Below, in pieces: positions 1-8,288 of a stretch of DNA of 20,217 nucleotides. The DNA comes from Polysphondylium violaceum (Eukaryota > Evosea > Eumycetozoa > Dictyosteliales > Dictyosteliaceae): positions 1-20,217 of the forward strand of contig AJWJ01000444.1 of the NCBI GenBank assembly GCA_000277445.1, in the 5' to 3' direction. The first letter of the stretch is position 1. Each line of letters starts with the position of its first letter. The position numbers and the translations under genes were made by a program. The notes below the pieces were generated by a model. The model was not told the origin of the DNA, did not search any database, and worked only from the letters and a program-made list of their open reading frames with translations.

Positions 1-170
1 ATAATGCAGTAAATGTGCAAGATCTTGATTTTGTTTATTTTCAGAACGTTTTTTTTTCCACTTTTTGCCTGAAATATCTACTCGAACTGAAAGGAGGTAT
101 TTCAGGAAAAGGGCTCAAATACTAAAATAAATCTTTGTAATATATCTTTTAAATAAATAATATACTCTAT
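1..170. other. Left-edge intergenic segment
   Basis: This is the 3' flank of the minus-strand F-box/WD40 gene. I see no supportable gene. It contains an inverted repeat, CCTGAAATA at 68-76 and TATTTCAGG at 98-106, flanked outside by T and A runs that lengthen the possible stem. It also has a T-rich stretch ending in CAG at about 34-44 that could be an intron 3' end of a gene cut off by the window edge, but nothing confirms this. Confidence 0.5.
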
Positions 171-1704
171 TTATTGTTCAGCCTCCAAACCATTTAAATA
201 AGCATAGATAGCAATATCAGTGACATCGTTTACACTGTAAATATAACCAAGAGAGCTATACAAAGTGGAGCCATCATCAGAGATATCAATCTGATGACTT
301 TCATGATGTTTTTTAATTTCCAAATCCAAAATAATCTCGCCATTGTGTGTGTTCCAAAAATAAATGTTTCCTCTACTGGTTGAGGCAAGCATTCTATGGC
401 CACCGGGCGACCAACAGACATCTTCATTTACCACTTTATTTTGTTCTTCAAAATTGTGTATTCTCGAGTACGCTGGAGCAAATGTGGAAAACAATTGATC
501 GGTTCTTAAATCAATGACCCTTGTGATACCCGTATTCATTACGTAGGCCAAGAAATTTGCATCCTCGCTCTGGGAGATGGAACAACACTCGGCATACTCT
601 TTCCAGCACTTTACCACCGAGTTGTTGCCCTGGCCATTGCCTTGTCTAATGTCCCACATTTTCACGTACCCAGTGTTTTTGTACGATTGGCGACCATTTT
701 GTTTAGAGGTACCAGCAATGAAAAACAAGTTGTCATCAAAAGAAAAGTTAAAGCCATTGATGGGCATCTGTGGCTCACTGAATCCACTCAGTCTTTCCTT
801 TTTTTCAATATCATACAAACTACAACCACCATCCAATGAACAAACGGCTAGTTCATCGCCATTGTTGTTTAACCTCACTTGTAAATTTGTCCTCTGGTTA
901 CCAACTTTAATAAAATTCTCTCTAACTTTTCTATCTTTACCAATACCAAATATACCAACATCATTACTATAAGATGTATTAAATGCAATTATATTGTTTT
1001 TACAAGATATAGATCTTACATCCTTAATTGTGATATTGTTATGATTAATTTATATTTCTATGTACACTATTATTACTACGACTACTTACACCAGATATAT
1101 TTTTTTTCTCTCTAATCTTTGGACTTAAAAGATCTGCTATAGTTTCACCTTTATAATTCAACATCTTTAATACAGGGGAACTTGATTTTTGATCATAACC
1201 ACCAATCACTACATTACTTTCAAAAGGACAAGAGCAAATTGAACCTAAAATAATGTTTTCTTCTTTAAAATACTTTTGATAGTATGGTATTGGTATTAGT
1301 ATCAATACTACCACCGACTACTACATTGTACAATGTAATTTATGATCTGTTTTCATTACCTTTTTAAATCTCTCACCACTACTACCACCATGCTGTTTAT
1401 TGTTGTTTAGGTATTTAAATAACCATGAACGTTTCTTGAAATAATCTTTAATGTATTTAAGTGAGGCATCTGGATCTTTGTTTTGAGAATTAAGTTGTCT
1501 AAGTTCCATTATATCTAGATTATGTCTAATCAGTGTAGATGGACCTTTCCCATGAAGATGAATCAAATACAACCAAAAATTTTCATCTTTTTCCAATTTG
1601 ATTGTCAAGAATTTACATATAAAGAGAAAATTATAGCAATCTCTTGCTTCAAACTCTCTATAGATATAAACCAATATTTCAGCTGATAAAAACGGTAATG
1701 CCAT
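171..1704 (-). CDS. F-box/WD40-repeat protein with a disturbed reading frame
   Basis: Probable substrate-recognition subunit of an SCF (Skp1-cullin-F-box) ubiquitin ligase; this role comes from the domains, and no substrate can be named. The N-terminus (MALPFLSAEILVYIY..., through ENFWLYLIHL) is an F-box of about 45 residues. After a linker come WD40-like blades (VVIGGYDQ...VLKML, ELAVCSLDGGCSLYDI, GYVKMWDIRQ, FLAYVMNTGITRVIDLR, MLASTSRGNIYFWNTHNGEI). A phase-0 intron at 1023-1089 (GTAAGT donor, TTAAG acceptor) joins ...KKNISG to DVRSISCKNN. Between 1245 and 1376 the main frame carries two adjacent TAG codons, so the exon as written does not read through. Either an intron lies here (1273-1359 in phase 0, or 1245-1376 with GTGAGA/TTTTAG in phase 1), or two compensating one-base shifts are present. 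The predicted length is about 445-490 residues depending on the model. The start is the first ATG before the F-box, directly preceded by a tandem octamer. Confidence 0.75.
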
Positions 1705-1726
1705 GATGAAATGATGAAATGATGAA
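1703..1726. repeat. Three tandem 8-bp units abutting a start codon
   Basis: ATGATGAA is repeated three times on the plus strand. On the gene strand this reads as TTTCATCA units running directly into the ATG of the F-box/WD40 gene, so the repeat forms the end of its 5' leader. Confidence 0.8.
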
Positions 1727-2129
1727 ATCTCTGTCTGTCTCTTTCTAATGAGAAATGAAAAAAAAAGCGAAAAATTTTTTTAAATTTTTTCATATGAATA
1801 TCGCCGAATGACAGTTGTGGGGTAAATCTTTAAAATTAGATATCAGTCTATTTGTTTATTATGTATTATTATTATATGAGAGTTTACAATTGTAAAAGTA
1901 AAAGAATAAACATCTTTTGTAACTTTTTCTATCTTGTTTGTGATCGAGTTTTGAAAATAAATATAAAAATATAGTTTAGTCTGTTTCTTCTTATTGATTG
2001 AAGTGATTCTCGTTTCTAATCGTGCGATACTATGTACATGGGTTTGAATTGGTTTTATTGATTGATTGATTGATTGATTGGTTTAAATATTATTGTTATT
2101 ATTATTATTATTATTTACTGCTATTATTA
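1727..2129. other. Intergenic region with microsatellites
   Basis: The region lies between the 5' end of the F-box/WD40 gene and the 3' end of the LYR gene, both on the minus strand. It is A+T-rich with homopolymer runs. It holds a perfect (ATTG)6 array at 2057-2080 and a TTA/ATT trinucleotide tract at about 2088-2115. No gene is supportable. Confidence 0.6.
2057..2080. repeat. (ATTG)6 microsatellite
   Basis: Six perfect ATTG units, followed closely by a TTA/ATT tract at about 2088-2115 in the 3' flank of the LYR gene. Confidence 0.9.
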
Positions 2130-2420
2130 TTAATTCTTTGGTGTAAAGACAGTGAACCCAGTACTATTTTGATCACCCAATGTTTCCAATTGTCTTTTTC
2201 CTTGTAAAACTAAAAATTCAATTCTTGATATATCTCTCTTTGGTATAGATTGTGCTCTAGCTCTAAATGTACTCTGAATATAGGTTTGTAACGAAGACGA
2301 TGATGAATCACCTGCATTTGATTTATCTTTAATAATCGATTGTCTTAAAAACTTTCTATAAAGCGAGAGAATCTCTTTTTGAAGCCCACTATGTCTAGCT
2401 ATACTGGTCGTACTATTCAT
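2130..2420 (-). CDS. sdhaf1: LYR-motif protein, SDHAF1 (complex II assembly factor 1)
   Basis: Predicted small mitochondrial matrix chaperone that helps mature the iron-sulfur subunit of succinate dehydrogenase. The 96-residue protein begins with a short basic segment (ARHSGLQKEI) followed by the LYR tripeptide at residues 20-22 (LSLYRKFLR). Near the C-terminus the signature FRARAQSIPKRDISRIEFL then GKRQLETL appears. The same order and spacing occur in human SDHAF1 as I recall it (RHSRLQRQVLSLYRDLLR...FRQHAG...RIEYL...GRRQLQLL). A Ser/Asp-rich insert at about residues 38-45 separates the two halves and is longer than in the human protein. The single exon opens at the ATG 10 codons before the conserved block. 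Other LYR proteins are less likely because of the downstream RIE.L..GKRQL match. Confidence 0.85.
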   Translation of the reverse strand: MNSTTSIARHSGLQKEILSLYRKFLRQSIIKDKSNAGDSSSSSLQTYIQSTFRARAQSIPKRDISRIEFLVLQGKRQLETLGDQNSTGFTVFTPKN

Positions 2421-2731
2421 ATTTATCTATATACCAACTCGAGATGTTGCAAGAATATGAAAAATGAAAATGAAAATGAAAAAATAAAAAAAAATAAAAT
2501 GCAACCTTTGTTGGAGCAGACTTTTCTTTTTCACACACATTAATTATGAAATCAAAAAAAGACTCGTCTTCACCTTTGGATAGAAATCTTTTTTCTATTT
2601 TTACTAAAATAACATATTATTTATTACAACAAAAACAATATAAATGAGATAAAAGGTTGAGGTCAGAAAAGAGATGGAGAAAGGATAAAATATTTAAACT
2701 ATAAACTGGACCAACATTTCCGGGATTGAAT
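2421..2731. other. Intergenic spacer, A-rich
   Basis: The spacer separates the LYR gene start from the stop of the PH/FHA gene. It contains an imperfect TGAAAA tandem tract at about 2457-2482 followed by A runs, which are T runs on the gene strand and typical of dictyostelid promoters. I see no gene here. Confidence 0.5.
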
Positions 2732-5037
2732 CTATTTATTATATGGATTATTTCTTTCTCTTTCAAGAGCTGCTTTTTCAAGTCTTTCCTTTTCAAGTCT
2801 TTCTCTTTCTTTTTCTCTTTCAATTTTATCTTTTTCCTTTTTCTTTTCCTTTTCTTTTTGATCCTTGGGGATGGCGTCAAATTTCAAAATGGTGTAGCCA
2901 ATTTTAATTTCATCGTTTGGATAGATGAGTTTCTTGGAGGTCGATCTCTTGCCATTGACTTTGGTGCCATGACCCGAACCGAGATCCATGAGGACAACAG
3001 AGTTTTCAGTGACCTCGATTTTGCAGTGTGAACGAGAGATCTTTTTGTCATCCAATGTGATGGTGCAAGACTTGGAACGGCCGATTGTGTTTTCGCCCAA
3101 CGCCATTTTAACTACCTTGGGTTTGTCGTGGGCGGGGTCGGATCCGATGGGGTAATAAGTGAATACGGGTGTATACTTTTTACCATAGCCTTGGATTTCT
3201 TGAGCAGACTCTCCATTTTCATTCAACACTTGAGGCACACTTGATTTGACGGGTACGGGACTTGGTGCAAAGGTGATATAGTCGGCTGGACGTTCTTTGG
3301 TGGTGCCATCCTTGTCTTTGGCACTGCCAACAATTTCCTTGGCACCTGGGATCTTGTCAATAATGGTTTTCTTTGTATTGATATTGATCTTGGTGTCTTG
3401 AATCATGGTGACCCATTCCTCCATTGCAACTGCATGTTTAGCCTTTAATATATAGACACTAAGTGGTGTTGATAATTTGAATGCATTTAATAAATCTGAT
3501 GATATCTCGGGACTACATAAAGATAATTCTGAAAACTTTAATGTAATGACACCTTGTGGTGGCTAATAAGATACATAGATTAGTATAAATAACAACTAGC
3601 CAATATATATATTATTCTATTACAAACTATACATACTAATTTTGAAGATTTATAATAATAAATACATCTATCAACCAAGGTAAAATAATAACTTCTCCAT
3701 CGAATATCACCAGTGTCTTCGTCTTCTTCCATCATTAATAGATTACCAGATTTTAATTTCTTTGCACGATTGATAATGTGAGTAGAGTAGGAATCAATTT
3801 CAGCCAACAATAACAAAAGTCTATCCAATTCAACTTCAGACTTTTGATCAAACAATGGATAGATTTCACCCCAAGCATCAAGACGATTGTCATAGTCGTG
3901 TGGATGGACGTTGGCTTTGACAAGACTTTGCAAGACAGTGTTCCAACGCTCAAAATCTTCGTTAGACGATGCACAGAGACAGTCGATTCTCTTGGTAGAG
4001 TAGAGTTGGAGTTGATAGTTGCTGACATAGGGTGTCTTGATATCGAGCAATGTCTTTTCAGTCATTGGAATGGGTGGTGTAACAAAAGAGATAGTGATAA
4101 TACCCTTGGGCTTCTTTGTCTTTTTCGATTTATAATAGTAGAGATTGTTTCCACTGAGAGCAAAGTAGTATTTCTTCCAACCAGAGGCAAATCTCTTTTT
4201 CTTGAGCAACTCTCCTTCAATGGTGGGTCCATCAGAGGATGGCTCGACAATCCATGGTTTCTCGATAATGGATAAATACTTTCCGATCGATTTATCCAAA
4301 TCACTTTGTTTGTCTGTCAGTTTCTTTATATTTTCTTTGGCAGATGCACGTCTAGCCTCTGTCTTTTCTGATTCTTGTGCACTATAATCTTTGGATAAAA
4401 TGTTTACAATCTTACTCTTCTTTTTACCATCGTGTTCGAAATCACGATGATTATGTTCATAATTACGTTGATTATTATTATTATTTAATTTGCCATTGCT
4501 ATTCTCACTACTATTGTTACTGTGGTGATGATGAAGATGATGTTCATCACCAGAGCTACCCTCTTCATCACTACTACTGCTACGATCATAGAAATTGAAT
4601 CCATCGTCATCTCCAATATCCACCAATTGACCAGTATTTACATTTCCACTTTTACTAGTGGTGGTGTTGTTGTAGTTGTAATGATTACTTCCACTTGCAT
4701 GGTTACTGTCATCGTCTCTTAAATGTAAATCATTAAATCTATCAGATGTTGAATTCAATGTAGCGCCTGAACTAACCTTCATACTTGATTTTCCATTTAC
4801 ACTACCACTACTGTTTTTAATACTATTACTACTGTTTTTAATACTATTGCTACTACTATTCACACCACTCTTACTTGGTGATCCAAAAGAAGCACTACTT
4901 TTGCTTGGTGATCCAAAAACACCTCCCTTGCCAGTGCCATTCTTATCCTTATTCTTTTTACCACTCTTTGGTTGATCGATTAATGGTTCATCTTTAAACT
5001 CATCTTCATCCTCTACATCTACCAATCTTCCAAACAT
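2732..5037 (-). CDS. Tandem PH plus FHA domain scaffold protein
   Basis: Predicted peripheral membrane or cytosolic scaffold able to bind phosphoinositides (PH) and phosphothreonine peptides (FHA); partners are unknown. Two exons, 5037-3637 and 3562-2732, are joined across a 74-bp phase-0 intron (donor GTATGT, acceptor TTATTAG), giving 743 residues. Residues 1-215 are disordered, rich in Ser/Asn/Asp, with a repeated FGSPSKS motif and a His cluster at about 166-172. A charged, probably helical region spans about 218-258. PH1 is at about 272-373 (EGELLKKKRFASGWKKYYFAL...FERWNTVLQSL). PH2 starts at about 425 (SGNLLMMEE...WRSYYFTL), is split by the intron and ends at about 523 (AVAMEEWVTMIQ). The FHA domain at about 617-696 keeps GRS (628-630), SRSH (643-646) and NGK (670-672), so phosphopeptide binding looks intact. 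A Lys/Glu-rich coiled coil closes the protein. I know no named homolog with certainty. Confidence 0.9.
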
Positions 5038-5466
5038 CTTTTTGTTGTTGTTGTGTTGTTATTTGTGTTGTTTACTACTAGTATGTGTATTACTGATAGT
5101 GTGATATATAAATGTATATATTATTACCAACTATTTATAAACTACTACTAAACAATTAAATGGTGTTGCTAGAAAAAAAAAAAATCAAAAATGATGGGGT
5201 TTTGTTTGGAGTGGTGTGGAGTGTGAAAATTTAAATTTGCCGTTTTTTTTTAATTTTTTTTTAAATTTGGTGGGTGAATCGACTAACAAAAATAAGAATT
5301 TAATTTTAAAAAAATCAAATGAAAGATCTCATCAGCGTTGTTTTACTCGAATCTCTTTTTTTTTTCCCGAAAAAGAATTTTGTCTAGAAAAATTTATGTA
5401 CATGTATACACTAAACAAACAAAATGATGTTGTATCACTTCAATGCTCCTTTGAGATATTTCAATT
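5038..5466. promoter_or_regulatory. Upstream region of the PH/FHA gene
   Basis: This non-coding DNA upstream of the minus-strand PH/FHA gene has homopolymeric A and T runs (for example near 5172-5183 and 5245-5265) and a GTT-rich leader at 5040-5060. No defined operator can be named. Short open frames here lack codon structure or family resemblance. Confidence 0.4.
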
Positions 5467-5682
5467 CTAATAAAACCAATATAATTTTTGTTTGTGGTTG
5501 ATGACTACCATAGTAGCTGCATGTAATTCCTGATAAAGCACCACTAGTGGTATGTTTTGTATCACATGCTTAATTTCCACCCACACTCTTTCTATGGCAG
5601 TCAGAGGTTTGGGGCAATAAAAAAACCAAAATTGAAAAAAAATAAAATTCCTTGAAGACGATTTGGATATTTTAGTTTTCAC
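5467..5682 (-). pseudogene. Relic of a Tc1/mariner/IS630-type transposase C-terminus
   Basis: A minus-strand open frame of 71 codons carries YCPKPLTAIERVWVEIKHVI. This resembles the C-terminal catalytic block of DDE/DDD transposases of the Tc1/mariner/IS630 superfamily (typically PPYSPxLNPIExxWxxLK), in which the Glu or Asp in that area helps coordinate metal. The helical segment after it (VVLYQELHAATMVVINHK) is also compatible with a transposase tail. Only this short part is recognisable. The preceding segment is low-complexity Phe/Lys-rich sequence, and I find no catalytic N-terminal half or clear terminal inverted repeats, so the copy is an old fragment. The identification rests on one motif and could be coincidence. 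Confidence 0.42.
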
Positions 5683-5821
5683 ACCTGTGCGTGGTTAGAG
5701 TTTGAATTATCTATTGATGGTGATGTGTTATTCAAATAAAGAGTATTTATAGTACCAATAGAGTCAGTGTGATACGGTTTTCTAATAATAGTGTGGTGTG
5801 TGGTGGTATAGTTTATTAGGG
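5683..5821. other. Spacer downstream of EMC7
   Basis: This lies between the transposase-like relic and the EMC7 stop codon. It includes a GT-rich stretch (GTGTGGTGTGTGGTGG at about 5791-5806). No gene is evident. Confidence 0.4.
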
Positions 5822-6731
5822 CTAGTTTGTGATCAATGCCTGACCCCAATCAGGTACTTTTTGTAATAGTTCTGGTCCTTGTTTAGGTTTGACCATACCT
5901 TCTTCTTGAGCAGCTAAATAGTATGAGTGTGGTTAATATAAGAGTATGACATCATTGTGGTATATTACCGCTCCTACTTACCTTCATTTACAAATGAGGA
6001 CATCTTTGGTAAAAGATAAATCATCACACTGGTGAATCCAATAGAGATGACCATTGGATTTTGGAATAAACTAAATATATTAAATGGGACGTGTTGCTTT
6101 GTTTATATGGATTGTTAGTATTGTATGAATACAGTTACTTTACTACGATACTGAATACATACTTGGAAATACAATCCTCGAGACATGGGTTTGAGAACTA
6201 AAGGTTGAGGCATAATGATTGTTTCATTCTCTGCTGGTCTGACTTTAATTTGATTCTTAATTTTATTATTTAAAACATCGACTTTGTATTGATAGAAAAT
6301 ATATTGGAAACATTCTATTTCCATTGTATAGAAACCTGATGATATATTATAACTAGACGAGCGATGAGAGAGGTTAATGATATGCTATGCTATTGTAATA
6401 ATGGATGGCATACTTACAATGCAAATGAACCTGCTTTATCAGGAATCACAGAGTATTCATTATAGTTTGTGTTATCGATTAAATTAACTTTAGTTAAATG
6501 ATATTTTATATCTAAATATAGGTATGTTTATGTTAGTATCATTGGTCCACTTATCATAGTTGTTCTCATCTTATATCTCTAAACAATACCATTAACACCT
6601 GCTAATTTCCCTTCAAGTTTGTTTACTTTACTGGCAGCAGTAGATTTACTAGCAGTAGCAGTAGTACTTTGACCATTAACTATACATATACATAGTACCA
6701 ATACTAAACAATATAAGCCTGTATCTTTCAT
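5822..6731 (-). CDS. emc7: EMC7, ER membrane protein complex subunit 7
   Basis: EMC7 is a lumen-facing subunit of the ER membrane complex, which inserts tail-anchored and multipass proteins. I rebuilt it from five exons: 6731-6590, 6511-6418, 6352-6163, 6096-5982 and 5913-5822. The introns are 65-78 bp with GT..AG ends and all phases agree, giving 210 residues. The first about 20 residues are a signal peptide ([20 protein letters not shown]). The beta-sandwich domain includes KLEGKLAG, the [19 protein letters not shown] strand pair (human EMC7 has GSFVVHDIPSGSYVVEV) and [14 protein letters not shown]. One membrane helix follows at about 155-175 ([19 protein letters not shown], human FLMNPMVMMMVLPLLIF), then LLPKM and a short cytosolic tail. 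The human counterparts are quoted from memory. The acceptor after ACAAAG (6097-6098) was chosen over TTTAG further downstream because only it keeps the frame and gives [12 protein letters not shown]. Confidence 0.9.
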
Positions 6732-6788
6732 TCTATTACTCTTTGATATATATCTGCGCAGATAAATAAATTATGCAAATGAATAAAA

Positions 6789-6812
6789 GAAAAAAAAAAA
6801 AAAAAAAAAATA
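6789..6812. repeat. Poly(A)/poly(T) run
   Basis: A long A homopolymer on the plus strand, T on the gene strand, lies between the CBM49-like gene stop and the EMC7 start (143 bp in all). It sits in the EMC7 upstream region, as is usual for dictyostelid promoters. Confidence 0.8.
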
Positions 6813-6874
6813 AGAACAAGCAAATTTTCTCTGAATTTAAATATTAAATTACTATATTAGTGTTTTATTAATAT

Positions 6875-7740
6875 CTAACAGGCATTAGAGATAAGGTTGA
6901 TTGGAGCGGCAGTGTTGTCAGAGACAAAGACATAACCGAATTTTTGTTGAGAACCGACGGCGAGGGAGCTGGATTTTCTAATGACTTCATAGTTGCCTGG
7001 AGCGTTGATTCTGTCGACTTCAGTCATACCCCAGGTAGAGTTAAAGTGGACGTCGCTGAAAAAGATGACAGAGGTAAGTGATTTTTCACCAGTGTTGTGG
7101 ACAGTAACGTCGACTTGAGTGTATTTTAAGTGATCTTTGCCCATATAGTGGTTAACAATGGTTTGGACAAGGGTGGATTCACATTTCAAGACTTTGTCTT
7201 TATGATCACTGCTGTCTTGGTTGTGGTGGTTTGGATGATGACGGCTGGCATCAGCGGCACTGTGAACTGGGGATGGTGAGGCTGGAGGATTGACAAAACC
7301 TTTTTCACAGACTTCAACATTTAATGGCTTGTCAGATTTGACAATGTAACCCCATGAGTGGCTAAGACCCACAGCCAATGGTTTTTGTTCTCTCCATTTG
7401 ACAAAGTCCCATGAGAGACCATTATTGCTGGTGGCAATTTCCCAAGTATTGTAAAGGTTTTGGTTATCATTTAATCTAATGTCAGCGTTGGTTACTGGTT
7501 TGGAACCCATATTGGTGATTTCACATGCAAATTGAGTGTTCATGACCTATCATTTATTGAGATTAATATTTATTCTATTTATTTTGGAAATTACCTAAGT
7601 ATACATACACCATCATTCATCCATTGATGAACTTGAGTACATTTGTTGGAAAGTGTACATTGGGGAGTACCTAAAGAATAGGCGGCAGCTACTAAAGCGA
7701 GAGCGACAAGGACTGTGTATCTATACATTTTTTTCAACAT
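6875..7740 (-). CDS. Secreted protein with two CBM49-like cellulose-binding domains
   Basis: Predicted extracellular matrix, sheath or spore/stalk-coat protein that binds cellulose; the role is inferred from dictyostelid CBM49 proteins. Exons 7740-7609 and 7546-6875 join in phase 0 across a 62-bp intron (GTATGT donor), giving 267 residues. A signal peptide spans about 1-24 (MYRYTVLVALALVAAAYS core; a second Met at residue 5 is an alternative start). Domain 1 covers about 27-124 (QFACEITNMGSKPVTNADIRL, NNGLSWDFV, SHSWGYIVKSDKPLNVEV). A Pro/Ser/His-rich linker covers about 126-160. Domain 2 covers about 163-267 (VTVHNTGEKSLTSVIFF, STWGMTEV, QQKFGYVFVSDN). Both carry the T.VTN.G.K.., W and FGY/WGY features of CBM49 domains. 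Six cysteines in the mature protein could form disulfides. The assignment to CBM49 is by pattern, without a search. Confidence 0.8.
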
Positions 7741-8288
7741 ATAAATAATAAATAAATAAATAAATAAAATTGTAAATTTCTTTGTAATTAGATTGTTTGT
7801 TTTGATTTGAATGATTATACAATGGTTTTTTATTGTCTATTTATAGATTTCTTATCATATGAAAATTCATTTCCCATTCATAGTTATTATTAATACTATT
7901 TCCCAAAATAGTAAAACTTGAAAACAAATGTTTAAAAAGGGGGTTACTAAAATTTTTTTTTTACGTATTTTTTTTTACTATTTTTACACCTTGTTGCATG
8001 AATAATAATTTATAACCATTTTCATCTAAGCTCTCAATGACCAAAACTTGGGGGCGCCTCCAAAATTGTTTCTTCCCCTAACAATTAAAATTCAAAATTT
8101 AATATAAAAAAAAAAACGAGTTTTATTAATGAGATTTTCTTTAACACAAAACAATCGAAAATTTTTTTAAAAAAATCGCGGGATTTTTTTTTTTTAATGA
8201 ACAATTATGATGTGTTGCGAGGCTTTTCACAAAAAGGGTCAACAAATATTTGTTATTTTAATAAATAGAATACACACTCGAAAACAAT
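7741..8288. promoter_or_regulatory. Divergent promoter region (CBM49-like and EGF-like genes)
   Basis: This 548-bp intergenic region separates two divergently transcribed genes for secreted or surface proteins and may serve both. It is very A+T-rich with long T and A runs (about 7951-7977, 8107-8117, 8163-8195). An AAAT tandem tract lies at about 7742-7769, next to the CBM49 start. A short G+C-rich island at 8048-8063 forms a near-perfect 16-bp palindrome. No gene is seen. Confidence 0.5.
8048..8063. promoter_or_regulatory. Near-perfect 16-bp palindrome, candidate factor-binding site
   Basis: TTGGGGGCGCCTCCAA is centred on GGCGCC. The two half-sites match at seven of eight positions. It is the only G+C-dense block in a strongly A+T-rich divergent promoter, about 240 bp upstream of the EGF-like gene and about 310 bp upstream of the CBM49-like gene. 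A role as the binding site of a dimeric regulator is inference. Confidence 0.4.

Noticed and set aside
2617-2880. A Lys-rich minus-strand open frame
   Set aside because: It overlaps the Lys/Glu-rich coiled-coil end of the PH/FHA gene in another frame and its 3' flank.
4377-4722. Tyr/His- and Thr/Ile-rich plus-strand open frames
   Set aside because: They are antisense translations of the repetitive Ser/Asn/His-rich region of the PH/FHA gene.
5216-5470. An 84-codon plus-strand open frame
   Set aside because: It is low-complexity Phe/Lys sequence from T and A runs with no motif or family resemblance.
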